DNA from: Desmodus rotundus
Taxonomy: Eukaryota; Chordata; Mammalia; Chiroptera; Phyllostomidae
NCBI RefSeq assembly: GCF_022682495.2
Contig: NC_071390.1
Span: 148,342,583-148,406,582, forward strand
Direction of reading: 5' to 3'
Length of the DNA stretch: 64,000 nucleotides
The position numbers and the translations under genes were made by a program. Position 1 is the first letter of the stretch, and each line of letters begins with the position of its first letter. Under the pieces are notes generated by a model. The model worked only from the letters and a program-made list of their open reading frames with translations. It searched no databases and was not told where the DNA came from. Positions 48,159 through 59,174 of the stretch are shown here, piece after piece.

Positions 48159-48166
48159 GACGTCAT
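48159..48166 (+). promoter_or_regulatory. CRE/ATF-like site
   Basis: CGACGTCAT contains GACGTCA, seven of eight bases of the palindromic cAMP-response element TGACGTCA. It lies 10 bp after the GC box, within a CpG island, a position typical of CREB/ATF-bound promoters. Confidence 0.5.
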
Positions 48167-48170
48167 CCGA

Positions 48171-48180
48171 GTCACGTGAG
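48171..48180 (+). promoter_or_regulatory. CACGTG E-box (USF/MiT-TFE-type)
   Basis: GTCACGTGAG at 48171-48180 is a CACGTG E-box with the GTCACGTGA flank favoured by USF and by TFEB/TFE3/MITF (CLEAR-type motif). It lies just after the CRE-like site. Binding is inferred from the motif only. Confidence 0.5.
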
Positions 48181-48860
48181 CGACTGGGCCCCACATCCCT
48201 TACCCCTCCCCTCGCGCCAGACTCAGCTGCTGTCTTTGAACTGGGGAGCTGCGGGTGGGAGGGGTAGGCGGACGGCGCGTCCGCTCGGCACCTCCCCGTC
48301 CCCTCCCCCCGGAGCCAGAGGACGGCGTCTAGCGTGGGGCTCCGGTGAAATTGGAACCAGCGTTCTAAATTAAGGGGAGCAGATGTCCCTGTGTTACTCG
48401 GGAGGCCTGGGTGGCCTGCTGTTCAGACAGAAATCGTTGAGGCACTGACCTTCCGGGGCTGCTGTCAATCTCCGTGTGCAGATGGCCAGGCGAGCCGGCC
48501 CGCGCCTCTGCATGGGAAATGTGGCAGCGGGGGGATCCGGGCAGCTAGAGAGAAGAGCCTGCGTGGGGGTTGGGGAGGAGGCCTGGGGGAGACAGAGGGT
48601 AAGAGAGAAAAGGCCGGCCCCGCGCACAATGGAGCCCCCGTGGCGGCCCCTCGGAGGACAATGCGTCCCCCGGGACCCGCGGTTGTCTGCGCCGGGCTGG
48701 CGGCCGCGCTCCAGCTGCCTCTTCAGAACAAGGCCGTGCAAATGTGCCCACTTGATTCTAAATCCTCTTAGGCGCTCTCCATGTGAACGGGGAAAGGGGT
48801 GGCCTAGACAATCCTTTACAAATCAGAGGCCTGGGAACCCTGGTGCTCGGCAAAATGTCT

Positions 48861-49869
48861 GCATCACGCATGCAAATGAAGCCGGTCACTTGGAGAAATA
48901 GGCAGCCTTTCTGCCCTGTAGTCGGTGAGCAAAACCAAACAACCGCGTGCAGTAAACATTCGTACAGGGCTCTTCAATACCATGCGGCATCCAGAAAAAA
49001 TTTCAGGGTGTTCCTCCTGGAAGAAACTTACTAATAAATGTTGAGAAAAGCCAGCTGAGCTGGGCAAAGTCATTAGTCACCCAGGTATTTACACTGTTTT
49101 TCCTATTTCCTTTCTCTCTTGGCCTCTGTGGTCAGTAGTATAAAATTCCTAGGAACTCCCACCTAAACACCAGTTTCCTGTTTATGCTCTCAGTGGCTTT
49201 AATGTTTAGCCGTTAAAAGCAGTTGACCAAGGCTCTATGAGACAATCAGCAGAGGTTTGCAGGTGGAAAGGGGAAAAAATGAGAAAAAGGACACAAAAAC
49301 CCCACGAAACTAAAAACCCAAATGGGTAGGTCAAAGGTCCAGGTTTATTTTTAATCACTTATGTCAAAATCACAGGGGGGAAAACATAAAATTAAAGTGT
49401 AACTTAATGCCTAAGATCTTGGTTCAGTTTCATTTGGGTCCCTGGGTCTACATGAACCTATAAAATATGATACACTAGTTTCAAGTATGTACATTTTCAT
49501 TTCTAGCAGTTAAAGGCCTTTCTTTTTTCAATGTGGCATGACATTTCTTTGTTATAGAAGGTTAAGTTCACACATAAGCACAGCCTGTGTGCTCCTGTGA
49601 GTGCTTCACACCTTGCCATGGCTGTTCTTAAGTTCCTGCCACAAAATCTTTCCTAGATGCAGCTCCCTGAATTGCATGCAGCCGCCCTGACCTGGAAGAG
49701 AACCCTACGGAGCACCCCTCCAGCCCTTTTCTGATACAGAAGTCCCCGTACCACTCCCAGAGAGCACATAACTATTCTCTGATAGAAACCCTCTAGAATT
49801 CCCTACCTCTGAAAACAGCATCTTTCCTGGACAATCTTATTTTTAAATAAAGGTTTTCTCTATATCAAA
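48861..49869. other. Non-coding sequence, nothing recognised
   Basis: The 1 kb downstream of the CpG island is unassigned. If the plus-strand donor at 48599 is used, this would be intronic. Confidence 0.45.
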
Positions 49870-50000
49870 GTGGAATCTATGTCCATGTCTGGAGCCATGC
49901 AGAATAAATCTAATTTCTCTTCCACATGATACTGCCCTGCAAATATCTGGAGACAGCTCGCATGTCCCCTTAGATTCTTCTCCCGGCGAACCATCTGTGG
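49870..50000 (-). mobile_element. L3/CR1-like LINE relic (antisense)
   Basis: The minus strand carries the blocks GGGGACATGCGAGCTGTCTCCAGATATTTGC and AGTATCATGTGGAAGAGAAATTAGATTTATTC, typical of the 3' part of ancient CR1-clade L3 LINEs of mammals. It codes for nothing intact. The region immediately to the right (50000-50195) has an unrelated open frame of 65 codons that I could not identify. Confidence 0.65.
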
Positions 50001-50329
50001 GTCTGTCCTCAGTCTCTCCCATGGGTCTGAGTCTCCCACACCATCCCAAGTTATCTAGAGATGCTCCAGTTAGTCCAAGTTCTTCTGAAACTGAAGATGG
50101 TGCTTCAGTTCCTGCTGACGCAGTTTGGGAGGCAACACTAGAGGAGTATGGCTTAAAACCAACAGGGGGAATCAGTCGGACCATGTCCAAGTAATTCAGG
50201 CAAAAATACATTGCAGTTTTCCATTTTAGTCTTTTTCTCCTCCATCCGTGATGCCAGACTCAGGAAGCGGAAAGAGGAAAAAAACTAAAAAGCCTGATCG
50301 ATGGTTAGGACCGGCGCTTTTCATGTTTT
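50001..50329. other. Unassigned, one protein-like short frame
   Basis: A forward frame ending at a stop near 50194 reads ADAVWEATLEEYGLKP within a Ser-rich context. It looks somewhat protein-like but is short, has no recognisable domain and no clear splice sites. It could be a terminal fragment of a retrocopy or chance. Confidence 0.25.
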
Positions 50330-50490
50330 CGCAGTTCATCCCACAAAAACCCTCTGCGTGGGTGCTATTGTTACTCCTAGTTTAGAGGCTCAGAAGTCAA
50401 ATAATCCACCCAAGGTCACACCACTAAGAAGTCCTTATGAGGTCTCTAGCCTGCGACTTGCTCTTTACATTATACAAAGCTGCTGCCCTA
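50330..50490 (-). mobile_element. MIR SINE relic (antisense)
   Basis: Collinear antisense MIR: GTGGGTGCTATTGTTACTCC, TAGAGGCTCAGAAGTCAAAT, CCACCCAAGGTCACACCACTAAGAAG. Confidence 0.75.
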
Positions 50491-51607
50491 GAATCCCAGA
50501 GTTAACCCTGAGGTCCTGAGTTTGTCTTTTAGCATAATCTGTGGCATACAGCCTTAATTCAAGGCCAGTTTATATACCTAGTATTTATACAGCTACAAAA
50601 ACTTTTGAAATACAAGTTAAGAACTTTGGTGGGGGGATGAAAAAGTTCTTTCTGGAAGCAAATGAAACAGAAATTCCAAGTGAGAGCCAAAAGTCATCCC
50701 AAACATGCTTTTATTCCAATGGCATTACTTAACAGCAAAGTGTTATATTACCCTTGAATTTCCTGCCTGGGCTAAAGGTAGGCCAGGCCCTTGATGCTAT
50801 TTAAATTGTCCCATGTATTGCAGCTCGATCACAAGCAATGCCATGGCCCCTGACTCACGCCTGCTCTCTAATATGTCAGTTACTCAAGAAAGGGAAAAGA
50901 ATATACTTCCCAAGCACATACTGCAATTTTTTGCCAGTGTCAGTCGGCCTGCCAGAACAAAAGTAAAACCACAGAAAGAAGATTTAGATCAGCCTCTTGA
51001 TCGACCTGCTGCTACTTCACAGGTTTAGCAGGGGTTGGACCTCAAACACTCGAAACTGTCATCTACACATTTCTTCTCAGAATAAAGCAGCACTGGCATG
51101 TACCCTGCTAAATTATTCTCTACCCCGAAATGTTGGAAACGCATTTTCTCTGGGAAGACACTTACAGAAGGCATACTGAATTAATGGAGCTAGTTCTGAG
51201 AAAGGCTCTTACAGTCGGCCTACGGTGACTGTCGGGCGCCGACGTCCGGCCAGGTGGACTGTGTACCTTAGCAGGATGTTGCTGGGCTGTTTAGAGTTTT
51301 CTAATTTGTTTGCTAGTGTAAGTAGTGCCTGAGAGAGTTTCTCCTGCTGCCTTAGCTAAAGTAACCCCTAAATCACTATGGCATGAATCTGTTTCTGCTA
51401 TTCATAGGACTTATCGAAACCTAATTTCTTGTTGCTTACGTGTTTGTTCATGGTCTTCCGCGTAAGACCGGTAACCTGTCGTCTTATTTACTACCTAGCC
51501 CGTATTTCCTGAGGTCCTCAGGAAATATTTTTTGACTGAACACAACCTGTGCATACATGTAGTTTCTCTTGTACAGTTCTCTCCTTAGAATAAATTACTT
51601 GAGTCGT
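50491..51607. other. Non-coding sequence, nothing recognised
   Basis: Unassigned. A forward frame of 71 codons ends near 51028 (RPARTKVKPQKEDLDQPLDR) without recognisable features. No RNA gene was seen. Confidence 0.4.
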
Positions 51608-51845
51608 CAAATCCCTAGAGACAGAAACTAGAACGCAGTTGTCAGAGGCTGAGGGGAGGGAGACTCCCCCGTGTTTAATGGGGACAGAGCTTCAGTTGAA
51701 GAAGTTACAAAAGTCCTGGAGATGGACAGTGGTGATGGCTGCCCAAGCATGTGCATGTGTGGGATGTCATGAGACTGTACACTTGAAAATGCTTAAAAAG
51801 GTGAATGTCATAGTATATCTATTTTACCAAAATAAAAATAATTAA
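51608..51845 (+). mobile_element. Old L1 3'-UTR relic
   Basis: AATCCCTAGAGACAGAAACTAGAACG, GTTGTCAGAGGCTGAGGGGAGG, GTGTTTAATGGGGACAGAGC, TTCAGTTGAAGAAGTTACAAAAGTCCTGGAGATGGACAGTGG and GACTGTACACTTGAAAATG follow the 3' UTR of ancient L1M-type elements. It ends in ACCAAAATAAAAATAATTAAA. Confidence 0.8.
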
Positions 51846-51849
51846 ATTA

Positions 51850-52680
51850 TTTGAATTGAAATTCTTAGGCTCACAGTAAGTATGCCTATATTAAATTTGG
51901 GTATATAACACCAAACTTTCCTCCAAACATCATGCTAATTTACATCCCAACTTCCAGGGCACTAGGCTCGTCATTTCCCAACACACTGCCAACACGCTTT
52001 TCTCAGTCCCCGTGTTCTGTGTGTTTGACAGGCAAACACCCGCACTCTAATTCCTGTTTTATTTATCACTGTGCCTATTATTCAGGGCGGTGTATATTTT
52101 CATATGTTCGGTATTTCCTCTTTTGTGAATAGCCTATATGTAGCCTTTCGCATTTTTATTGGGCTTTTGTTTCCTTTTATTGATTTGTAGGGGCTCTCTG
52201 TGTATAATAAACTCTTGGTCTATTATATACTTTGCAAATAAGTTTTCCCAGTTCATTATTTCTCTTTAAATGTTATTTGTATTACTTTTTGCTATATGAA
52301 ATTTAAAATTATGTGTTGTATCAATATAATCTTGGGGTGAAAAACCCTTCCTTATTCCAAGATTATAAAAATAGTTGTCTATGTTTTTATCCAGTACATC
52401 TATAGCTTTGTTTTTTATATTTAAACATTTGATGCATTTATATGTTGCTGGTAAGAAGTAAGGTAAAGATCCAACAGAATTTCCTTTTAACTAACCAGTT
52501 ATTTTATCATCATTTATTAAATAATCCATGTTTTCTCTCAATAATTTGAAATGACATCTTTTTGTTATGATAAACAACTGTATTCTTAGGTCTGTTTCAT
52601 TGATCCGTCTAGCTTGGCACCTAGACCGTGCTATCTTATACAGTCGCCAATATGTTTTTATGTGCCTTTTGCCATAAACC
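51850..52680 (-). mobile_element. Old L1 ORF2 relic (antisense)
   Basis: The top strand reads as antisense L1 ORF2: TTGTAGGGGCTCTCTGTGTATAATAAACTCTTGG, AAATTATGTGTTGTATCAAT, AAGTAAGGTAAAGATCCAAC, AACCAGTTATTTTATCATCATTTATTAAATAAT, GTTTCATTGATCCGTCTAGC. These correspond to the region just before the ORF2 C-terminus. Many indels and stops show it is ancient. It abuts the sense L1 3' end at 51608-51845 in opposite orientation. Confidence 0.75.
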
Positions 52681-52959
52681 TACACTAGTGACTAACCTTT
52701 AGGTACTGGATCATCGGAAAATTTTTAAATTATATAAATGATAAATTGGAAAGGAATAGCCAGATAGAGAATTCCTTCCACTGGGAGTTAGCAAGAAAGA
52801 GAAAGTGTGTTGGCAGTAGACGCTTTGAAAGTCCAGTGATAGGAAAGAGAAGGCTTGGCTGGCATGTTTTCCTGCTAGGTCATTTCCCTGCTAGATTAGC
52901 TTAGTTACATTGACATAGTTCCTGTGTGATGGATGGAAAACCAATAGGATTTGTCCTCT
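52681..52959. other. Non-coding sequence, nothing recognised
   Basis: Short unassigned stretch between an L1 relic and an MIR. Confidence 0.5.
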
Positions 52960-53160
52960 TGATACTGAGTTCTGTCTCTGTTACTCAGTAAGCTTATGGT
53001 CTTGGGTATGTCACTTAAGCAATATGCTTATTTCAAGGCTAATAACAGCTACCTAACCTCATTCTTTAAAGATTAAACAATACATTTATATGCACTCTGG
53101 AAATAATAACATCTAAACATTTATTGTCATTATTATTATTATTAGTAGTAGTAGTACCGC
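52960..53160 (+). mobile_element. MIR SINE relic
   Basis: Sense MIR-like order: GAGTTCTGTCTCTGTTACTCAGTAAGC, TTATGGTCTTGGGTATGTCACTTAAGC, GGCTAATAACAGCTACCTAACC, GATTAAACAATACATTTATATGCACT. It merges into a trinucleotide run at 53129-53156. Confidence 0.65.
53129..53156 (+). repeat. (ATT)n(AGT)n trinucleotide run
   Basis: About five ATT units followed directly by about four AGT units at the 3' side of an MIR relic. Confidence 0.9.
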
Positions 53161-53354
53161 TGCAGGGGAGGGATGGTTGTCTTCATCTTTCTGCCTATTC
53201 ACTTGTGTCCTGGTTTTGCTACTTCTTTGTCCCACACCTTGTCCTCCAAGGAAAGCTGCTGATAGAATGGGTGTGCTCTGCAGGGCCAGCCTTCCCTCAT
53301 GTGCTCTTTATTTTCCTACAGACATTCTGAATTTGCTAGTCCTATGATTTTGAC

Positions 53355-53373
53355 TTTTTTTTTGGGGGGGGGG
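53355..53373 (+). repeat. T9-G10 homopolymer junction
   Basis: Nine T residues followed immediately by ten G residues. This is a slippage-prone and assembly-sensitive position. Confidence 0.9.
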
Positions 53374-54221
53374 CGGGCAGAGGAGGTCTTTGTGGTGGAT
53401 TAGGAGGTCTCTTTGGCCCTAAGTCTAAACCATAGGCTCCAGTCCAGCTTAACCAGGAGTACTCTGTTGGCGGCAATTGGGAGATAAAGATAAAGCGGTA
53501 TTTTGATTGCCATTCTGTTATTATTCCTTGGGCAGCATTACACACATTGCCCTGTGTGTTGCTGAGCACAATCAAATCTCACTGGAGGAGGATGGCTTGA
53601 CTGACAATTGGGCCATCCTAGCTTTCCAGCGATGATACCATCCTGGCCATCAAATTCTTACTTCTCTGACCCCTGACCTCTGACGATTACTGATCCTTAG
53701 CATGGGTCCATTCCTCCTACAAGGAGGATCCTCTGTACAGTAAACATAGTAGGAATTCAATAAATATTAGTTATTATTGCTTTACTAACAGCTGTGCTCC
53801 TACAGAAGGCATATAAATGGGATTCTCTGTGAAATAAGAGACCTCAGTGCCCAGGTCTCCATCTTCATAATCTTGGCCTTTTGCTAATTCCTTGGCCTCC
53901 ACAATACTTTACCTGCAGCCCTCCTGTGCTCCTAGGCCTGGGACTGCAGACCTGGCTCTCCCTTGACATTTTGCTCTCTGGATTTAGCCCATCCTTTGAC
54001 CCAACCCCTGCCTTTCCTTCTCACGTTTTCCTGTGCTGCTCCACATTCTGTCTCCATCTCTCAGGGTGGTGTTTTACCAGGCAGCTTGCCACAGGAGATA
54101 AAAGAAACTACTGAGTATTCAAGGCATTCTGGGTCAGGACAGGAGATGTGAGCACCGCGGAGCTCTAACGACCTTCTGGCCTGCTCTTACTGCAGGAAGG
54201 CGGGGTCAGGATCATCAAGCA
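53374..54221. other. Non-coding sequence, nothing recognised
   Basis: Unassigned. Near 53740-53775 (AGTAGGAATTCAATAAATATTAG) there is a short MIR/L2-like 3' end. No exon recognised. Confidence 0.45.
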
Positions 54222-54430
54222 GTGCCCATTCACCAGTCAACGCGTATTGGCTGAATGCCTGTGCTAGACAGGGAGTCAGAGGCGGGCAAGATGGACACAG
54301 TCCTTAGCCTCATGGAACTTACAGTCCAGTGGGGCAGACAGACAAACGCCATAAAACAAATGAAAGAAACAATCCCACGGGCAGGTGCCATCCAGGCACA
54401 ATAGGGTGCAGAGGTGAAGACCATGGGCTG
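54222..54430 (-). mobile_element. L2 LINE 3'-end relic (antisense)
   Basis: Antisense L2 order: CATTCACCAGTCAACGCGTATTGGCTGAATGCCTGTGCTAGACAGGG, CAAGATGGACACAGTCCTTAGCCTCATGGAACTTACAGTCCAGTGGGG, CAGACAGACAAACGCC. Confidence 0.75.
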
Positions 54431-55284
54431 GCCTGGAGACCCTCTTCTGAATCCCTCAATTCAACTTCCAACTTGAACATTTTTTCTCATCCCATAAATA
54501 CTTGGAAAGAATTCCACCAGCTCTTTCTATACTGGCAAGTTGTCTAGTGACAAAAGAAAAAAATCACAAGGTGGTGAGTTAGAGAAACCTGAAAAACAGA
54601 GCCTCGCTGTTCTCAGTCATATTTCCTGCTTCATTTGCCCTTTGACACCTTTTACCTGATTGCTTTTAGGCCTGGATTAATTTTTCCTGGCCTGAGGCCC
54701 ATGCTAATTTGCATGGCTATTCTATATACAGGTCAGATCCATGAAGACCATAGGCCAGCCTGAATTCACAAACAAAGTCACATCCATCAAGTGGCCCAGA
54801 GCTCAGTATACTCGCTGCGGAAGAATGGAGGATAATGAGAAATCCTGCCACGACCTAAAATTGTGACTCACCAGGGTTGCCCTGTGGTCAAGCTTAAGGG
54901 GAAACCACTCCATCATTCTATGTTCTCCTTGTCAAACACTTGTGGGATTCCATTTCGGGCTTTAGACATGTAATTATGGTTCCCATTGTTTCCTAAGTCA
55001 GAATTAAGCCTCAGATTATATAATTAATTGTGAGTTAGGTGGAGTGCCTTCTTTCATTTTACACTCATCTGTGATGTTAATACAAATCCTTGTCTCATTT
55101 AGTAGTACCACATATTGTCGAGCCACACTAGTAGATAAAATACGCCTTCGTGTTGGCAAATTTAGCTGTTGTTGTGACTGGGTAACTGGAAGGCTTGCTT
55201 ACAACCAGAGTTAAAACCCACTATGGGAAACTCTTCTTTTTCTGTATTTGTTGATGTAGTCAACAATTCCTTCAGTCACCGGAA
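54431..55284. other. Non-coding sequence, nothing recognised
   Basis: Unassigned. No exon, RNA gene or repeat recognised. Confidence 0.5.
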
Positions 55285-55400
55285 GTGCTTGTTTATTTGT
55301 ATTCCTACACTCCTTCATTTGATCAATTGACAAAAATTATTTTAGGTCTATTGTGTGGAAGGAACTGTGCTAAGTGTGCGGTGAAGAGATGTAGTCTGTG
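55285..55400 (-). mobile_element. L2 LINE 3'-end relic (antisense), weak
   Basis: CCTACACTCCTTCATTTGATC, TTATTTTAGGTCTATTGTGTGGAAGGAACTGTGCTAAGTG, TAGTCTGTGGCCTGAACAC resembles antisense L2 (attcattca..., ttgagtgcctactgtgtg...ggcactgtgctaag, ...tccctg). Confidence 0.45.
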
Positions 55401-55489
55401 GCCTGAACACTGCACCATGGAGATGGTGTCCACCTTGAGGCAGGGAGTGGCAAGTTGTATTCAAGTCCCCTGGAACCAGTTCTAAAGTC

Positions 55490-55625
55490 AGTATGTGTGC
55501 CCACCCCATCCCAAACATAGCCGGGATTCTGATTTGCCAGGCTAGAGTGAGGCCAAGGCATGTGGAGTTTGAAAAACTGCCAAGGTAATTCTGATTAAAT
55601 CCTCGGGCTTTGGACCACTGGTCTA
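55490..55625 (+). mobile_element. Probable hAT-Charlie-type DNA transposon relic
   Basis: CCACCCCATCCCAAACATAGCC, GGATTCTGATTTGCCAGGC, GGAGTTTGAAAAACTGCCAAGG, AATTCTGATTAAATCC and TTTGGACCACTGG follow a common mammalian non-autonomous hAT repeat (aagtttgaga-ccactgg-type end). The family is not certain. Confidence 0.5.
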
Positions 55626-56847
55626 GCAATCTTCCCAGAAGTCTGGAGATGTTGTGGCTCCTTTTTGTGAGGCAGCATAGCCATGAGCCCCTCTTCACCT
55701 AAGCCAGAGAGTCACCTGAAGGCTAACTGTGCCTGGCCTGAGCCAGCAGTACTATTGGTCTTATGGCCACCATAACCTGCCTGTTCCCCAGAGGCTTTTC
55801 CCAGTCACAGGTTCAGGCCTACACTGGCCACCTATGCCCACGCCCACTCTGGACAGGTGCCTCACTACTGTACTTTGTCCTCAGCTGTTCTGTGCCCCCT
55901 TGAATTTACCTGGTCCCCTGACCTCTAAACTTGGCTCTGAAACCTTGGCATCTGGTCTCGGCTCTGCAATTTCACTTCATGCCTGTCTGATACCCTTTGT
56001 TAGTCAAATGGAGACCAGAGCACCCAGGTCATAGATGGCAGACTCCTGGGCCCTGGGCTGAGCATGCTATTGTCCCGTGGGCTGAGGTTTGTGGAGCTGA
56101 CAAAGTGCTCAGACAAGGAGCACTCAGGGAAGTGTCAAATCCAAAAGGAGGCGAAGGGCAGGAGGACTCAGCCACCCAAAGAGGTGGGACAGAGAGGGGG
56201 AACTCAAAGTGACATTCTGAGAAAGAGCAGCTCTGACTACACAGAAGGTTCCAACGGGAGGTGGAGGTGGGGTGCGGCAAGCTGCCTTTATCAAGTGCCC
56301 ACAGGAGTGGGAGGGTGTGGCAGGTCAGTTAAAGGCCTGATCACCACCTCTCCGGCATCACTCCGCTCCAGCCGCTCCCTGCTGCCTTCCTCCTCTGGTT
56401 CCCAGTCCAGATCCCGCCTGCTAGGCCCATTCAGGACTAAGCGTGACTGAGCTCTGGAGATCTGTATAAACATCCGCAGGAACATTGCCAACATATTTTT
56501 GACTGACTGGCAATGGTTTGTCTCATGCAAAGGGCCTTGCCAGCTTGTGAATTCTGATTGTTTTTTAAAATTTTCTATTTTCAAGTATGATTATTTTGGA
56601 TATGATATTCTGCCTGAGTACAGCCAATGTTGGCAACTGGTCAGAGAAGATATATTCAAAATTTTACAATTTTATTTTAATTTTGCACGTGTCACATTTG
56701 GCCCAATCAACCCAGGCTGAGGTACAATAAGTCTCTTGAATTGGGAAATGGAGTCAATTCATAAAGATTTACTTAAACTAATAAGGTTTTTAAGTACAAA
56801 TAAAGCCAGGAACATGAATTAGCTAGTTTTCTTTGTTCTAGTTGTGG
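55626..56847. other. Non-coding sequence, nothing recognised
   Basis: Unassigned 1.2 kb. Open frames of 97-128 codons on both strands at 56.0-56.6 kb overlap each other, as is common in GC-richer stretches, and show no recognisable domain. Confidence 0.45.
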
Positions 56848-56863
56848 CTATTTACTGGTTCTT

Positions 56864-57090
56864 TTTATTAAAAAAAACAATTATTTATTTTTAGAGAGAG
56901 GAGAAGGGAGAGAGAAAGAGAGGGAGAGAAACATCGATGTCTGGGAGATACATCTATTGGCTGTCTCTTGCACACGCCCCAACCAGGGACCTGGCCCCAC
57001 AACCCAGGCATGTGCCCTGACTGGGAATTGAACGAGTGACCTTTCACTTTGTGGGACGACACTCAACCAGCTGAGCCACTCATGTCAGGG
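56864..57090 (-). mobile_element. Ves-type bat SINE (antisense) with target-site duplication
   Basis: The 5' end is at 57090 (top strand AGCCACTCATGTCAGGG). On the minus strand the A box TGGCTCAGCTGG and a B-box-like CGTTCAATTCCC are present. The body has GTCAGGGCACATGCCTGGG (reversed as CCCAGGCATGTGCCCTGAC) and a GAGAGAGGAGAAGGGAGAGAG tail region on the left. A 16-bp duplication with two mismatches flanks it: 56848-56863 (CTATTTACTGGTTCTT) and 57091-57106 (CTATCTACTAGTTCTT). Confidence 0.92.
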
Positions 57091-57106
57091 CTATCTACTA
57101 GTTCTT

Positions 57107-59174
57107 AACTTTACATTAGAGCATCTTCTTGCTCATTCATTCACTCAGCTTTTACAGAACACCTGTTCTGTGGGATTACCTTCACAAGCTGGCCCCAGAC
57201 CATGCCTCCTGCCTCATCTCCCACCCATCCCTGCCACAGCCCCCATCCCTCTTACAGATGTGCTTGCTGGCACACCTGCAGTATAAAGGGAATAGACATG
57301 GCTCCTGTCACTCAGTTTGGCCCAGTCAGGTGAGGGCAACAGCCACGCATCCGTTGTTCTAAGGTGATGAAAGCTATGCTGGCATTTGGCCTGGGTCGCG
57401 AAGGACAAAGAACAGGTATGTGAGGACAGTTGTGTAGAGTGACAGGTGCCAAGCCCTGGAGACCAGTGAGGGGTGTGGTCAGTGGAGGGTATGCCTTCGT
57501 GACAGGGCATGTGGTGGGAGGGCAGGCTGGGGAGGCAGCTCTGTGCCTAAGCATGGCCTGAGTGCTCTAAGAGAGGCTGGTCCTGAGTGGGACGCTCCTC
57601 TCTCGGCCTCCTCGGTGAGGTCACATGTCCTCAGCTAGCCTCCATGGCTTGTTGCTAAGGTGGAGGAGAAAACTCAGAACTTTGTTCTTGGGAGATGGGC
57701 AGGGAGTTGGTTAAGGGTGTTGACTTCTCTTCCTTTTGCCGTTAGAGCAAACCACATTTAACTGCAGCCTGGGTCCCCGTTCAGGTGTGCAACAGACCCT
57801 CAGAACATTAGCCTCTTTCCTGGCGTGGCCCAGCCCTGAAGGAGACTTATGTCTGAGCCCTCAGAAAGGTCTGGGACACAAGTCTAAAAATAGGTGAGCA
57901 AAGAAGCACAGACTCAGGGATAAATACTCCTACCAGGCCCCGGAACAGCCAGCTGTATCCAGTTCAAGCTTCCTCCCCGCCAAGCCACAGGGTCGTGAGA
58001 GACTTCCCAGCTTGGCTTCTGGAGCTGGGAAAGGGGCGGAGGAAGTGGAGAGGCAGGATGTGGTGGAGGGGCTGTGTGCTGCCTGGAGGGCCAGAGCTCA
58101 GAGCAGAAATCCTCCCAAGGATTCTGAACAGTGCTAACTAGTTTAAAAAAACAAAAGAGCAGCGCGCAGCCCCTGAACAACACTGCACTTTCATATTCTT
58201 CAGTGGAAACTGGATTCGGGATCGTTCTCATAGGCATGGCCAGCTCAGAGTCTCAGGGTCTCCTGAGTATGTATAATCATCAGCAATGACGCAAAAACAC
58301 ACTGTTTACCCTGATAACAGCCAAATGCACCCCAGGTTTGTGGTCGTGAATGATGGACAAAACCCAGGGCAACACCTTATCAGTGGTGATTTGCAAAGAA
58401 CCTGGCTGAGCCCGTGTGTGTGACTACAGCATGAGTCCCTTTCCTGACCCTTCTGTGCCAACATTTCTTCCCTCTGACCTTCCAACAGTTGAGCCCATGT
58501 GCTGGAGGTTGGAGCCATTTTGTTTCAGGGGACTTGGGTCCAAGGGTGTGGAAGGATAATAATATTCAATACTGATTCAATGCTTCTGAGCTCCTTCCAG
58601 AAGAAAAAAGAAGAAAGCCACTTCCAGGAAGATACCACAACATAGTCACCCCTGGGTCCCCAGGGAACCTCTCAGGGGCTTTATTAGCAGATGGACCCGG
58701 ATTTTCCAATGGTGAGTCACACTGTGGGGAATGACTACTTTTCTTAGGCTGACAAAAATCATTACTGAAATACCCAATGTAGCTACCATCAACACTTTGG
58801 AACTTAAACATTTAGTAGTATTGAAAGCCTCTACCCTTTTACTTAAAAAAAAATTTACCTTAAGCGATGCACTTCATTCTTTCCAGCTTATTGAGGTATA
58901 AATAACAAGACTCTGCCTTTTAAAGTCCTCAGCCACTTAGAGGGAAAAATCTTCTCAAATATGTTGTTCTCTTCTTCTTTCCTGACACTGAGAAGAGTCT
59001 TCTTCAACATATGACCTCTGCTCTGGCTGTAAAATAAGGTTGATTGAAAATGATGGAGAGGGAATTAGTATTTCCTGACTGACTACTGGATTCCAAGTCA
59101 AAGAATGGCCAGTGAGTCATCATTCTAACCTGGGTGGGGCTCCCCCATCAGACCAGAAGTGGAGGCCTGGAGGC
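57107..59174. other. Non-coding sequence, mostly unassigned
   Basis: About 2 kb. At 58880-58925 the phrase TTTCCAGCTTATTGAGGTATAAATAAC resembles an old L1 fragment (antisense), a weak call. No exon or RNA gene recognised. Confidence 0.4.

Larger units (their letters stand above)
47970..48860. promoter_or_regulatory. CpG island, candidate promoter of an unidentified transcript
   Basis: CpG dinucleotides are sharply enriched compared with the rest of the window. About 22 fall in the first 210 bp alone, and dense clusters continue at 48260-48350 and 48610-48720, including a NotI-type GCGGCCGC at 48700-48707. There is no TATA box. A GC box, CRE-like site and E-box cluster at 48143-48180. On the plus strand a good splice donor, GAGG|GTAAGA, lies at 48599. 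A 141-codon open frame (48476-48901) spans the island, but it is GC-driven and has no domain I recognise. Transcript direction is not determined: the minus strand also has a GTAAGG donor-like site near 48203. I could not link the island to a named gene. Confidence 0.75.

Noticed and set aside
48476..48901. 141-codon open frame across the CpG island
   Set aside because: High GC and CpG content suppresses stop codons. The peptide is Arg/Gly/Pro-rich with no domain. The island itself is kept as a promoter candidate, but this frame is not called a gene.
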